From positions 14,868,029-14,932,028 of the forward strand of contig CM071579.1 in NCBI GenBank assembly GCA_036426205.1: a DNA stretch of 64,000 bases, given 5' to 3'. The notes beneath the pieces were generated by a model. It did no database searches. It saw only the letters and a list, made by a program, of their open reading frames with translations, and was not told the origin of the DNA. This DNA is from Ascaphus truei (Eukaryota > Chordata > Amphibia > Anura > Ascaphidae). This document shows, piece by piece, positions 22,848 to 34,199 of this stretch. Within the stretch, counting starts at the first letter, position 1, and the number at the start of each line of letters is the position of its first letter. Both the position numbers and the translations under genes were made by a program.

Positions 22848-22893
22848 CCCCTTCATTACCATAGTGGTAGTAACCACTATGGTAATGAAGGGG
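22848..22893. repeat. perfect 21-bp hairpin
   Basis: The arm 22,848-22,868 (CCCCTTCATTACCATAGTGG plus T) and its exact complement at 22,873-22,893 flank a 4-base loop. Similar CCCTTCATT sequence near 34,720 shows that the family is dispersed. Confidence 0.85.
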
Positions 22894-23090
22894 TGAACTC
22901 CTCTGCGACCCAGCCGGTAGGCCTAAAAAGACACCCTGGGCCAAGTACCCCCTTCACCCAATTCCTCTACCCCCAATAAACATTGCAATACCTATTATTA
23001 GACCAATACACCACCCACCCACCCCTGGACCCCCACATAAAAGCATTTGTTATTTTGTTATGCATAGGATTGATACCACAGGCCGGCGGA

Positions 23091-23215
23091 GGTCCTCAGG
23101 TGGTACCCGCAGGCCTCCAGGTGGTCCCCGCAGGTGTCTGGGTGTCCCCGGGTTTTCCCTGTGGGTGTCTGGGGGTCATCAGGTGGTTCCCAAGGGTGTC
23201 CGGGGCCCCACAGGG
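23091..23215. repeat. GC-rich minisatellite, about 22-28-bp unit
   Basis: Variants of AGGTGGTCCCCGCAGGTGTC and GGTGTCTGGGTGTCCCC alternate several times. Open frames through it are repeat by-products. Confidence 0.6.
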
Positions 23216-23373
23216 GTGACCTTCTATCTTCTTTCTTCATCTGTCAATCAAACCCCATGATAAGTCCCAACGGATGTTGTCTCGTCATCTTCTTCCAGTT
23301 AAATGAGGCGTCCATCCCTTAAAGTGATGTCACATCCTTTTGAACTAATGTAACCTATCAAGTGTTACAGCAA

Positions 23374-23401
23374 CCAATGGGATTGTCTTCAATCCCATTG
23401 G
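23374..23401. repeat. perfect 12-bp hairpin with CCAAT ends
   Basis: CCAATGGGATTG pairs with CAATCCCATTGG around a 4-base loop. Comparable inverted ATTGG/CCAAT arms occur near 54,374-54,460. Confidence 0.7.
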
Positions 23402-23619
23402 CTGTAATACAATGTGGTATAGCCATGTAGTTTTAAGGATGCGATGTACGTCCCTTGGAGATGACATCACATCCTTTAAAGAAATAAAAATAAAGGCGGG
23501 CACATGATCCAGCGTCCAATCAGATTGGAGCTGTACCATCTGACCTGAGTATATATTGTATTATTGTGTATTTTTGGCACGCAAGGCGCATGTTGTAGAA
23601 ATAAGTTACAAAATATCCC

Positions 23620-24540
23620 ATTACCTTACAACAATAAGTTCTTGTGTGAATTGTCTTTCGGAATATATCTTCATATTATCCACAAGAACTGATTTACATA
23701 CCATCTGAAAAGCATCCATCATAAAGACAAAATGGTAGGAACAAGAGAAATCTATTTAAAAAATCAAGTTAAATAATCATCCATCAGCGAGGTTATAAAG
23801 CGGGCATTTAAAACAGGAACAAAACACAGATTAGTCCCTGCACCTTTGTCCCGCAAGTAATAGTGCTTCAATAAGCGCCATGCCTGGTCACTGTATGCCA
23901 CCATGATCGGATATTTATTTGCAGAATTGCAGAGTACATGCAGTGTTTGTCAAGGGTTTGGTGCTGCCCGTAACATCACTCATCGCAGCAACTTTCAGGC
24001 TACTACAGTATAGAAGAACTTTGCCCCGAGGCTTAAAAGCTCAGCTAATATTAAATCATTTCAGTCTTGTTCCTCCTTCCCCTGTTACTGCAAGTTCAGC
24101 ACATCAAATGCCCTATAAACTACATGAATTAATTTAAAAGAGCCAGAACTAAACCATATGCAGAGTGAGAAAGACAAACGCACCCAGTATACATTTACCT
24201 GCTTAGGCTGATTTTTGCTAGAGTGAGTCACAAGACGCTTATAAGTAACTAATAATATTCTTCTCTTAGCCAGGGCTAATGCAAAAAAATGAATATTGAA
24301 GGAAGCAGAATAAATAGTTTCTTTTTAAAATCAGGAAACTATTTTCATGTAATACTGAAGCTTCCTATCTCAGGGACATGCGTTCTGTTAGAACAGATTG
24401 GATTATTGATTTTCGCAACAATTACTTTATTGACAAAAATCTAATACATTCCCGTAAACTGCAGTAAACATCATTTCCTTGTAGCTCCTGGTGGACTGGC
24501 TGAATTTACACAATGTGAAGGAAATATTACCACAGAGGAC
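23620..24540. other. unassigned sequence
   Basis: No repeat boundary or recognised coding sequence. 24,540-25,085 also lacks a clear class; it has TCCGGTT-type phrases that may be an old repeat. Confidence 0.35.
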
Positions 24541-25087
24541 AATTATTCATCTGTGCTTAGGGTTGCTAGGTATCCAGTATTGAACCGGACTGAACTGTAT
24601 TTGGACACTGACCAGTAAAAAATTAGAGGCAATACTTGACATGTATGTGTCCGGTTCTACCTTTCTGGACATAGTGACGACCAGCTTGGGGTGCCGTGGG
24701 AGCAGGGAGGAAGCAGGCTTGTTGCTGGAGGGCTGGGCAACTTCCTCCACCCTGATTGGCTGCATTAGCAGAAGGTGGAATTGATGAAGCTCTGATTGGT
24801 GGAAATGCATCTGCTGAATGCCCGGATGAAGGAACAGACTCCTCATCGATCAGCGGTGTTGATATAGTATTGAACCACAAACTTCAGGAAACTGGCTTCA
24901 CCAAGGAGTCTTACAAACAGTATAGGAGCTTGGGGATGGGGCCAAAGAGAGGAGGAAAAAGTATGGAGCGGACAGAGGCGAGTGCTGTGTGTGTGTCGCA
25001 CCTTTCATCATTGTGTCCAGTATTTTTGGAGAAGCCACATCACAACCCTACCTATGATTGCAGTCCTGGAGTTACAGTATGCTAAGT

Positions 25088-25323
25088 ACTGCTCTTTCAC
25101 ATCAGAAAAAGGGGAAGGGGAAACACAAAATGGATGTGCCCCCAAAATTTTGGGGGCACATCCATTTTGTGTTTCCCCTTCCCCTTTTTCTGATTCACTT
25201 TCAGTTCACAGTTTGCACCCACCCCTCGATTACCTCACCTATGTATATAAACACTTTATTCAATTAGTATGGTCCTGAGATCACTCCCCACTCTTTGTTG
25301 TTTCGTCAACTGCTCTTTCACAT
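25088..25323. mobile_element. 206-bp insertion with 15-bp target duplication and a 94-bp perfect palindrome
   Basis: ACTGCTCTTTCACAT occurs at 25,088-25,102 and 25,309-25,323. Between them lie 206 bp that begin with a palindrome whose arms, 25,101-25,147 and 25,148-25,194, are exact complements of 47 bp with no spacer. The rest contains TATATAAACACTTTATTC and no poly(A). A 15-bp duplication suggests target-primed reverse transcription. The source family is unknown. Confidence 0.75.
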
Positions 25324-25439
25324 GTTTGAGATCCTAGGATCTATGTACTAAGAGTCGCAACTAGAATATTTGGAGTTAAATTAACACACGGAAACAAAAA
25401 CATCTTTTCTGTGGGTGCAAATAGGTGTTACAGTAGAAG

Positions 25440-26017
25440 ATATAATAAGGAAAGAAATAATCCCTGTTGAATGCACTCACAGTGATTTGTAGTAATAACG
25501 AAACCTTTTAATGGTAATAATTAAAAATAGTCGTGAAAAATGGTAATGGTAATATGAAGTCCATGGCCAATCCCTTTGAATAATACACTAATCATTTAGA
25601 TTAGTCTAACACTAATATAGCGGTAGTAAGTATGCTCACTCTGATGGAAACACATATAAGTCTCCACTGGAGTACAGTTAAATACCATTCACTCCTATTG
25701 GTTGGAGTGTCAAAGCCTGGTAGTGTGTAACTAAATTGATCTCAGGTTAGACAATGATGTGTATTTCTAAAACCCTGGGACAGTTATTAGAGCCAAGAAC
25801 GGTGAAAAAATCAAAACAGGGTAAAGGGATTTTTTTTCACCATAAAGTGATTCAGCCACTATGTCCGGAAAGGTAGTACCGGAGACATACATGTCCAATC
25901 CCATTTTTCACGACTATTTTTAATGGTTACCATTAAAAGGTTTTATTGTTACTACAACTCATCTAACTCACTGTGAGTGCATTCAACAGGGATTCTTTCT
26001 TTCTTTCCTTATTATAT
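25440..26017. mobile_element. foldback element with arms of about 110 bp
   Basis: The left arm (about 25,440-25,553, TATAATAAGGAAAGAA to CGTGAAAAATGG) is mirrored by the right arm (about 25,901-26,017). Shared blocks include CCCTGTTGAATGCACTCACAG. A central region of about 350 bp has no coding signal. Confidence 0.8.
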
Positions 26018-26084
26018 TTGCCCACTTTCCATATTGCACCGCAAGCCACATACTTGATTATTAGGCTGAAGCGGGATCTTCCCT

Positions 26085-26436
26085 CCCCCCGGGGCCTGTA
26101 TCTCGGGAAGCAGGGTGTCACTGGACCTAAAATCAACTCTGTTCTGCTCCAGAGATCCCCTCCTCAACTACACTACTATTAATATGTATATTAACATATT
26201 TCAATCACTGGCGAGATATGCGCAGGGAGAGGCGGCTCTCCCTGTGCAGCTCTCTCTGCAGCTGAAAGAAATCGCCGGGTGAGCCCTTTTGAGAGAGTCG
26301 GTCATCACGTCACGTTTTGGGAATTTTGCTATCACAGGTAACCGAGGCTTTCTGAATACCGTGACAGCAACGCTCAAAAAACTGGCGGCATAAACGGCCC
26401 GGCGATTTTTTTTATGAAGGATTATAGAATAGGCCC
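26085..26436. mobile_element. GGGGCC foldback family, right arm
   Basis: This is the reverse-complement counterpart of 21,807-22,150 and of the right half of the 57.1-kb element: GGCGAGATATGCGCAGGGAGAG, CAGCTGAAAGAAATCGCCGG, TTTGCTATCACAGGTAA, AACTGGCGGC-TAAA-GGCCCGG-GATTTTT, ending AATAGGCCC. Confidence 0.65.
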
Positions 26437-26439
26437 ATA

Positions 26440-27845
26440 TATGACCAAGCACACGAAAATTAGAAATAAATAACTTGATGTTTGGTGCTTCCAGCTTTTG
26501 ATCGAGAGTCCCTAATTCTCAAACAGGTATGGAACATAATGCAATGCGTCAGACATTTCAGACAATAACCATAAAGGAAGTTTGGAAGCGCAAACCCAAA
26601 TATAAAGTGACAATGTGAATAGTGAAATTTATATAGATATAAATGGATATCACCATGAGGAGATGCTGCTGGTGAGAGGGATTACACAATTCCTCAAGAT
26701 AGCATTGAGGGAACACAGACGTGGTCAATCTGCTTGTTTTTATTCGTGAGCATGTGAGTGTATCTGAGCTCCTTGGCTCTAGATTTGTTTTAATAAACTG
26801 TGTTGCGCTATATTTCTCTTTTATCTGAGATTTCCAGCATCATCAATCCCTTTGATTCCTGCCTGACCATCCATTACACCTAAGAGGAGTTCTTGTGCTT
26901 TCTGTGTTCCCCCAAGACACTGAACCGTGCTTTATGAAACAGGACACATAAACACCAAACTATTTTTTAACGTAAATGCTACTTTTTACATTGTTGATGC
27001 AAAAAATTTTTCTACAAAGATTATGTTAGTTAATTTCCCCCTATACAGTATGTTATGTCAACTATTTCATTTAATTTGTCTATGGAGTCAAGTGCCTGTT
27101 GACAGCCAGAATTATCGGAAACCAGCATGCTGCTCTGGAATTAAGAGAGATCTGTCTAAAGAGCTTATTTTTTTATTACAATTACTAGTAAGTACACATT
27201 GCTGTCTAGAGGCACATTCATTAGATGCTTAAAGTTCTCAATATTAAAGTCACTGCTTGATATGAGGATTTAGGTACTTTGTAAGTAGATACAAAAGCAA
27301 ATACAGGTCTCTTACAGTATTTTCTCTTGCTTCCTGTTAAATGAAAAATATTCTACGTACTTTATTTTTTGCAAGGTATGTTTCGGTGTGTACGGATGAA
27401 CTGAACAATTTTGTGTACTTTTTCATCTTTGAAAACATTTGACAACTTTAAAAAAGAAAAAGTATGAATATTAAGTGATGCGGTTATTTTCAAATGTTGT
27501 TGTATACTTAGATACTGTGTTTGTGCAATTATTCTACAATGTTATGGATTACCAACACCATTCTCGTAGATTTTATTATAATTGGCAAAACAGCTGTTGG
27601 ACACAATACTCTATAATCTAGTCTGATATCATCTAGAAGATATCATCTTCTAATTCGTCATCACAGTCTTTACTAAATCTCACACTGTTTCCGTTTTAGT
27701 AATGTCACCAGGTTCTAAATGGAAAGTGAATGTATTTTTTCTTCCCACACACACACACCTTTTATTTGTCTTTTAAGAAAAAAAAAAAACATGGATGAAA
27801 CACGCTAATTTCAGCTCTCGAAACGCCCGGTTCCTGAGATATTTA
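26440..27845. other. AT-rich sequence, nothing recognised
   Basis: No repeat pair or coding signal is seen. A 101-codon frame at 26,927-27,232 has no recognisable features. Confidence 0.35.
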
Positions 27846-27846
27846 C

Positions 27847-27948
27847 CACTAGAGCAGGAGTGGCCAACTGTGCTAAAGTAAGTCTAACCTGTAAACCTGG
27901 CCTGTTGGTGTCCCTTGAGGACTGGAGTTGGCCACAGCTGCACTAAAT
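27847..27948. mobile_element. hAT-type MITE, internally deleted, with 8-bp target duplication
   Basis: The element 27,855-27,940 has ends CAGGAGTGGCCAAC and, inverted, CAGCTGTGGCCAAC. It is flanked by CACTAGAG and CACTAAAT (6 of 8 match). CAG-type termini with an 8-bp duplication are typical of hAT. The phrase GTCCCTTGAGGACTGGAG relates it to the element at 56,015-56,187. Confidence 0.7.
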
Positions 27949-27949
27949 G

Positions 27950-28985
27950 AAAGCCCAGTACCGTCCCCTCCAGGAGGAACAAAATGTAGGCTTAAATCTC
28001 ATGCATCAAGCAGGTCCATAGGACTCTGTAACAAAGGGGGTTTGATCATGCATTATAAATATGACCAACGGATACGAGTTTATAGAGGGCTTGAATTGGC
28101 CGTGTGGTTCGAGGAATAAATCTTGGTTTAGATGTTCTCCCAGAAGAGTTTGTTAATCTCTGTCCATCCGCCATTGCGTTTGGTATCCTTGTTTTGATCA
28201 TTTCAGAAATCAAGCTTCCTCTATGAATACAGCATACTCAAGATACAGTAATCTCAAATGCTTCTCTGCTGCAGCTGGAAAGGCATGCTAACCTACCAGC
28301 CAGGCTCAGTTTCATGCCTAACACAAGCGACTTGTTCTCTTTCTCTCCCTGCAAATTGCTCGTGCTTAGGAGTGATGCACATGACAGGTTATGTCATAAC
28401 TGCTAGATATTGCTTAGAAAGTCTCAGATGCCAAGACCTTCTTTTCAGTTTTATCTGCAAACAAGCACGGTTGGGCTAATAGAATCAAACTGATGACAGC
28501 TACTGCAAGTTTTATGGTGCCTAATCCTGGTTGACGAGGGGCACTACAGTGTTTACAATGGCACCAGCATGATGCCTGATGTTCACGTGTATAGTGTAAG
28601 ATCCCACTTAGTCATCCAGATGTTTTCACCTGTCGTGTATGTCAAATGAGTAATGGATCTTTGGTTATATTGAACTGTAGTAGCCACAGTGGGGGGTCTG
28701 TTTAAGATGTACAGTACTTAAGTGGAACTTCATATTATTTATTTAGAGTCAGGAAAGGGCTTCGGGGTAATCAGTAGAGATGTGTAAAACATTTGAAATA
28801 TAACTTGTAATAATAGAGAATAGACAGCACTCAAATAAGCGAAATATAAGATAAGGTAGGTACACACGGGAACAGAGAGGAACCTTATTTCCTTCACATA
28901 AATGTAGCCGTTGCTAAAACCAGGTCTGATTTTATGCATGAAAGCTATATTCTATGTTGGCAGCGTTGGGATTAAACCCTTTGCA
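27950..28985. other. unassigned sequence
   Basis: No repeat structure or coding region is identified. Confidence 0.35.
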
Positions 28986-29290
28986 TTAAGGCCGCGCTTA
29001 TGTGACGTCATCGGTCGCGTCACCGTCGCCATTAGCGAAAGTTGTAATCAGGTTTTTAGCGACGTAGCTGGCGACAAGGCCAGTGATGTCACTAAGGGGC
29101 CGGGCGCGCGCAATTTGATTGGTTTAGAGACAGTCACATGCGGCGACTGTCTCTAAAAAATCAAATTTACCCAGCTTCAAAATTTTTGGCCGCTCCGTCG
29201 CGCTTACTATAAGAGCTTGCGACGGAGTCAATGTATTTGTTTCGGAGCGACGTCGCGTTGCCTTCGCAAAGCACTATAAGCGCAGCCTTA
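28986..29290. mobile_element. CpG-rich MITE with TA target site
   Basis: The left end TTAAGGCCGCGCTTATGTG and inverted right end TAAGGCTGCGCTTATAGTG match over about 19 bp and are flanked by TA. The interior of about 300 bp is CpG-rich with repeated GACGTCG/GCGACGG motifs and has no coding frame. Confidence 0.75.
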
Positions 29291-29325
29291 GTCTTGCATG
29301 AGAGCTAGCTCAGAGCTAGGCTACA

Positions 29326-30062
29326 ATGTTGCAGCTTCCTGGCACATGAGGTGGAACTCAGAGCTAGGAAGATTCTAGTAGCTCCTGTGACCAGTGAGGT
29401 GATGCTGTGCAACACTTTGTTTTGCCCAGAGACTTGGGAAGGTTCACACCCCCAGGGTATATAAATTGGGGGACCGCCCTTTAGGATTAGGTGTGTCCTG
29501 GTGTCCTGAGAAGGTGAGTTAGGATAAGCGGGGCCCAGTTGTGCCAGAGTATGGACCCCAGGGAAGGCAAGCAGAGCAGCAAGCCATATCATCAGGCAGG
29601 AGAATAAAGGGGAAGCAGAGAGCATAGAGGAGGGAGATTCCTAACTGTGGGGTCCTGGAGCTAGGAGAGCAAGAGCAGCTACCCTAACATGGAAGGGGGT
29701 GAATCTAGCCTACACGTGGAATGGGTAGTGTGAGGTGCTAGGTCTGATGACCTACAGGGAGCTAAAACCTGTCCTGATTGTTGCTGTTTGTTCATGCTGA
29801 TCCTGCTGAATATAAACCTAAACCAGTTTGCAAAGTTCCTGGCAGTCTGTGATACGTTACTGATCTGCAAGTTCCTGCAAGGGGTCACCCCTACCTCTGA
29901 CAGAGCCCTTGCAGGTGGAGGCGCTGCACCCTATCCTGTGAAAGAGAATATCTACCCTCCAAGCTCCTTGCCCTGCGGAGGCCCAGGCTCCTGGATACCT
30001 GCAGATAAGCACCACGAACACCATAACCCCCTTCTATCTCCCATGGGGGGGGGGGGGGGGGG
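29326..30062 (+). mobile_element. LTR-like promoter sequence, boundaries unproven
   Basis: The segment starts TGTTGCAGC and has GGGTATATAAATTGGGGG (TATA box near 29,457) followed by retained GC-rich leader sequence. A G run of about 20 bases interrupts it at 30,044-30,062. I could not find a matching target duplication, so the LTR call rests on the promoter layout only. Confidence 0.35.
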
Positions 30063-30087
30063 GAGGGTGTTACATAAACTTTGCACG

Positions 30088-30592
30088 GAAAAAGGGGGGA
30101 GTTCCCAGCACTCAAAAAAAGTACTACATCAATGGTAATATGCCAAATCAATTTATTATATATAGCAACACAGAAAACAAAACAAAAAATCAAATGGAAC
30201 ACTGCCGTAGAGTATAACAAATGATAATGTGCTCTGGAGTTATAAGTAGCCCATAGCCTCAAGGTTACCAGTGGTGGGAGGGAAAAACTCAGGGAAGGGA
30301 GGGGTAGACACAGGGAAAAACAAGAGGGGGAGGGGAAAACAAAAAAATCAGGGGAACAAGGGTGGGCAACGTTTCAGGGAGTGAACCCCTTCCTCAGGCC
30401 CATTCCCAACGGGCACAGTGACCAGAGGTACTTCCCTTATGCACCCTGTGTATACACCAAAATCCCTCAAAAGCAATAGATACAATCCCCTAAGTAAGAA
30501 TCCTGTTAAAGTGAAGCACGATCAGGCAAAATTAATGATGGGTTCCCATTGATCTATTACTTTTTTTGAGTGCTGGGAACTCCCCTCTTTTT
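30088..30592. mobile_element. foldback element with ~50-bp terminal inverted repeats
   Basis: The left end AAAAAGGGGGGAGTTCCCAG and the inverted right end AAAAAGAGGGGAGTTCCCAG continue in parallel through AGCACTCAAAAAAAGTA and ATCAATGG. The element is about 505 bp and non-coding, and carries hairpin module 7 on the minus strand. Confidence 0.8.
30365..30399 (-). other. hammerhead-like hairpin module 7
   Basis: CCTGAGGAAG GGG...CCC TGAAACGTTGCC on the minus strand. The stem directly precedes TGAAACG. It lies inside the 505-bp foldback element. Confidence 0.55.
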
Positions 30593-30599
30593 CTATGAT

Positions 30600-32015
30600 T
30601 TGAAATATAACTGTACATATAAGATTTAAATTGGTTTCTCTACAAATCTTTCTTCCTCTGGAACGTTGCAGATTTACCAAAATTGGAGTTTGTCTTGGCA
30701 GCGTTTTTTAAACATACAAAAATGAAAAACAAAAATGTATGGACCGTACATAGCCATTTGCACCTCTCTATTTATCAGTGTCAAGGGAGACTAGAACTTA
30801 ACCCAGGGACCAGGGCACCAGGCAGGACAAAGCAGTTCAATAAATCATTGTTATTCTCAGCCGGAGCCAGCAAGTGCAACACAGAAAACCCAATCAGAGA
30901 TATACTCACTAATAACGGGACATACGGGGGGAATCCTAGCGGTCTAGGATCTGAGCGTCACATTAAAGGCTGAGTATGGACTTACTTCCACTCTCTGATG
31001 AGGCGTCGTCCAGACCTCTCTGGTGCAATTTGCGGCAGAGTCCTTTCAAACCTCCCGTATTACAAAAAAAGGTCCTCTCTGCATCTCCGCCACAGCTGCA
31101 GTCCCATAACAAATAGCACTTTTACATTTCCAGCTGGCAACACTCTCAGCCTCATTTGAAGGCGTGCACGGGACACTCTCGGAGCACATTACTTAGCTTG
31201 TCTGCACATTAGGATCAGAATAAACTGTGGAGCACTGATCGGGTTCCCCTTTTCTAGCTCCCCTGTTACAATAGGAAAGCATGTTACAGGGGCTAGGACT
31301 GATCACAGTGCGGATGCTGCTCACGAACCAATCAGGAAGCAAGGGCTTGCCTGCATTTGCCAATCAGGGCAGGGGACAGGCTTAGATAGTTAAAGGGCTT
31401 GTGGAGGGAAATACAAATGGACCAATTGGAGCAGCGCCTACCAGAGAGACTCGGCAATGGCTTCCCTCGGCTGACAGGATCTCTAGCTGGGCTGGCACCT
31501 CTCTGGCTGGGGAGGCAACACTCCGCTTTTCAGGTGGATGGCCCTCGTTCCCTATCTTCACCCCTGGACACTTTCTTCTTTGTTGCCTGCACCGCTCCTC
31601 CCCGTCCAGACCCAGCAGCTGCTTTATGGTTGCACAAAATACATTTTCATAACAGGACTAAAAGAATCACCGATATGATAAGATATGCAAAGTATATTTA
31701 AACGAATCCTATTAGCATATATCCCAGTTATCTCCGGTGTTCTCACAACATTCGCACACTAATTGAATGTGCGGTGGTGGATGATGGCATCGCATACACC
31801 CAAACAAAGCTACTGTAGATAAAGGTCACTTGTAAAAACCTGCAAAGAAACACCATATTCGCAGCGAATTTGAATGTTGGTGTGAAATTTACCCATCTCT
31901 ACTAAGAGGGCTATTTTACATTAATGATTTGGTATTATTGTGTGACAAATAGGGGAGAAGGGATGAATATTAAGCACTCAGTAACTGAGGTCATGCAGTG
32001 AGATACTGTAGCCAA
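30600..32015. other. unassigned sequence with two CCAAT boxes
   Basis: AACCAATCAGG and GCCAATCAGGG lie near 31,327-31,370. A hairpin CCCCTGTTACA...TGTTACAGGGGCTAG is near 31,260-31,305. Frames up to 100 codons at 31.4-31.7 kb are not recognised. No promoter-gene pair can be supported. Confidence 0.3.
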
Positions 32016-32024
32016 GACAGCAGT

Positions 32025-32582
32025 TGTCATGGAACAGAAATACCCCTGTCTGCCTTTTCTATTTCAGCCCCCCTTCCCCTTGGCAGTTCCCCCTGCTAGC
32101 TGCACTAGGATGTCACTTTCCTTGCAGTACTCTCTCAGTGCAGATGGAATGGATACATTATGTATATCTTTTTCCTTCCAGTCTGTCTTACCCCTGGTTG
32201 CTCTGGCAACTTCTCCAGTCCTCCTAGCTTTGGGCTTTCCCATTTTCCCCCTGTCTTTTGCTGACAGTTAGTGCAGTCTCACTGAACCTTTAGTGTGACC
32301 CTTTCCCCTAACTTCCTTTTCCACCATTACCTCTGGATGAGTGAGCACTGCTGTATACTCCTGTATGGTAGGATTATCTTTTCACCTGCTCTTAACTACC
32401 AAGGCACCCACAGAGAGACACTATTCATACATCAACATCTCTTCACAAGTGACTGTATTTTATGCTACTTTCCCCAAATAAAGTAAAGAAAAGAAACAGA
32501 ACTTGTTGTGCTTGGAAAAGAGGGCCGAGTTGACACTATCTGGGCTAAATCATCTTACACATGACCCCTGGCATTCAGAATA
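32025..32582 (+). mobile_element. possible solo LTR
   Basis: TGTCATGG at 32,025 follows GCAGT (32,020-32,024), and GCAGT recurs at 32,583-32,587. CAAATAAAG near 32,474-32,482 would serve as poly(A) signal. The 3' end reads CAGAATA, not CA, so the call is weak. Confidence 0.3.
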
Positions 32583-32589
32583 GCAGTGC

Positions 32590-33826
32590 CACATCCCCTG
32601 ACTATTTGTCAAATAAACAGTATGGTTTCCGGGTACGGGTTTTTATTCATCTGCACTAGTTGGAAATTAGGATACAGCAGGGAATGAAATCAGATGCTGC
32701 AGTTGTCACCTATATAGGTCATTGGATATTTACATATCCAATGACATTATTAATAAAGTGGAAGAAACAACTGACAATCTTCCTCCCCACCTAAAAGGAT
32801 GAAATGAATATTTCAAAACATTATCAGCTCATGTAATATTTGTCATACAGTAGTCATCTTTTAAGGTATGAATCATTGAGATTTAATATTTTAAACATTC
32901 TTCAGATCTATGGTTAGTTGACTTTGTATAGTTCCGTTGTTAGTGCACCTTTCATTGGATTAAAACGATAACAGAGGAAATAATAGATTTGTTATTAAAA
33001 TAAAAGCACTGTCTGTCTACCTTATTAGCAGTCAGATAGTGGGCAGAGATGGGCACATGAATGGATTAATATGGTGCGATGTGCATGAACATCATTAAAA
33101 GTTATCTAAATGCCATCTATTTGAGTTAACACGACAATGTGTAAATGCAAGGTGCCTATGTAGCTATAATAATTACTTGTGTTAACAGGATACCAGAATA
33201 CAGCAAAATTGTTATAATTCCCATCATAAAAAACATTAAAAATAATGCTGCACAGGAAAATAAATCCAAACATCTCCAGCAGTATTTTATGTGCCACTGC
33301 CTCATTGTCTTCTGTGTTGCATTTTATTTGTTCTACAGTACCTGAATTTCAAGCTCAGAGCATGATGAAATAAAATATATCCCTAAGTTCCCCAAGGGGA
33401 GGGCTGCAAGTAATAGATAACTTCAAAGCAGACGGGAAGGGAAAATGCAATGAGCCGTACTTAGAGTTTGTAGACATTTTCTTCTCATCATTTTGACTGA
33501 GAAGAATGGGCTAGTAGTAGCTATATTAATGTATAATCCTTTTTACTTGAATCTCAAACACAGCCTCCTTTTTTTTATTTTTTTATGTCCTGATAGGCTA
33601 GGAATAGAGTTTTACTAAATTCTCCTGAATGCTATAGTAACTAGAAAATGGAAATATGCTCCAGTTTACAGCTTCCAGTATGATAATACATTTCTGTCCT
33701 TGTTTTATTTATTTGTTTATCTGCATTGTTATTCATTATATAAGATAGAGGTAATTGGGAACTAATTATTAAGCTCAGATACGGTTACTGCAGAAATGCT
33801 TAAAAAATGTTGCATGCAAATTGATG
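32590..33826. other. AT-rich sequence with one small hairpin
   Basis: Only a perfect 12-bp hairpin stands out: GTCATTGGATAT (32,718-32,729) with ATATCCAATGAC (32,734-32,745). No gene is recognised. Confidence 0.4.
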
Positions 33827-34190
33827 TACACTGGCGACACACTTTATTGAAGTGTGGCCAGTTCCGCAAGCCGGGAGATTTCCCGGCTTGCAAGTGGCAG
33901 CCCCTCGGCGTGCCGCACGTCACCGATGCGCGGTCACGCGTCATCGGGTGCCTGCGCCCCCTGCACGCGCGTCCAGGGCTCCCCGAGGGAGCCCTGGTGT
34001 CCCGCGATGTGGGGGACGGTGGCAGGGGGTTCTGGGGGACCCGGCGGACCCGGAGAGGAGAGGGGGAAGCCGCGATCGGCGGGCCTCTCCTCCGCTGCTT
34101 CGGCGCGCGCCCTGCAACCTCCGGCGCGCGCCAGGTAACTGCTGCGGCCGAGAACGGGCAAATGCTCGAATAAACTCGGCCGCAGCAGTA
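33827..34190 (+). mobile_element. 364-bp structured CpG-rich element, copy 1
   Basis: This segment and 55,027-55,390 have equal length, start TACACT, end GCAGCAGTA, and look about 90 percent identical across a CpG-dense body that sits in AT-rich DNA. Conserved structures are hairpin A, GCAAGCCGGGA/TCCCGGCTTGC (33,866-33,891), and terminal hairpin B, ACTGCTGCGGCCGAG (34,138-34,152) with CTCGGCCGCAGCAGT (34,175-34,189). The loop of B contains AATAAA. TA at both ends could be a target duplication. Frames over 100 codons are GC by-products. The class is unknown: a non-autonomous DNA element or a retroposed structured RNA. Confidence 0.75.
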
Positions 34191-34199
34191 CTGTAATAC

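Noticed and set aside
30683..30973. LELNPG in a 96-codon frame, resembling a 2A motif
   Set aside because: The required D and final P are missing and no endonuclease follows.
30990..31015. CTGATGAG as a second hammerhead core
   Set aside because: No GAAA at the right distance and no stem I arms.
32025..32582. Firm call of a solo LTR
   Set aside because: The 5-bp repeat GCAGT could be chance and the 3' end is TA, not CA; listed at low confidence only.
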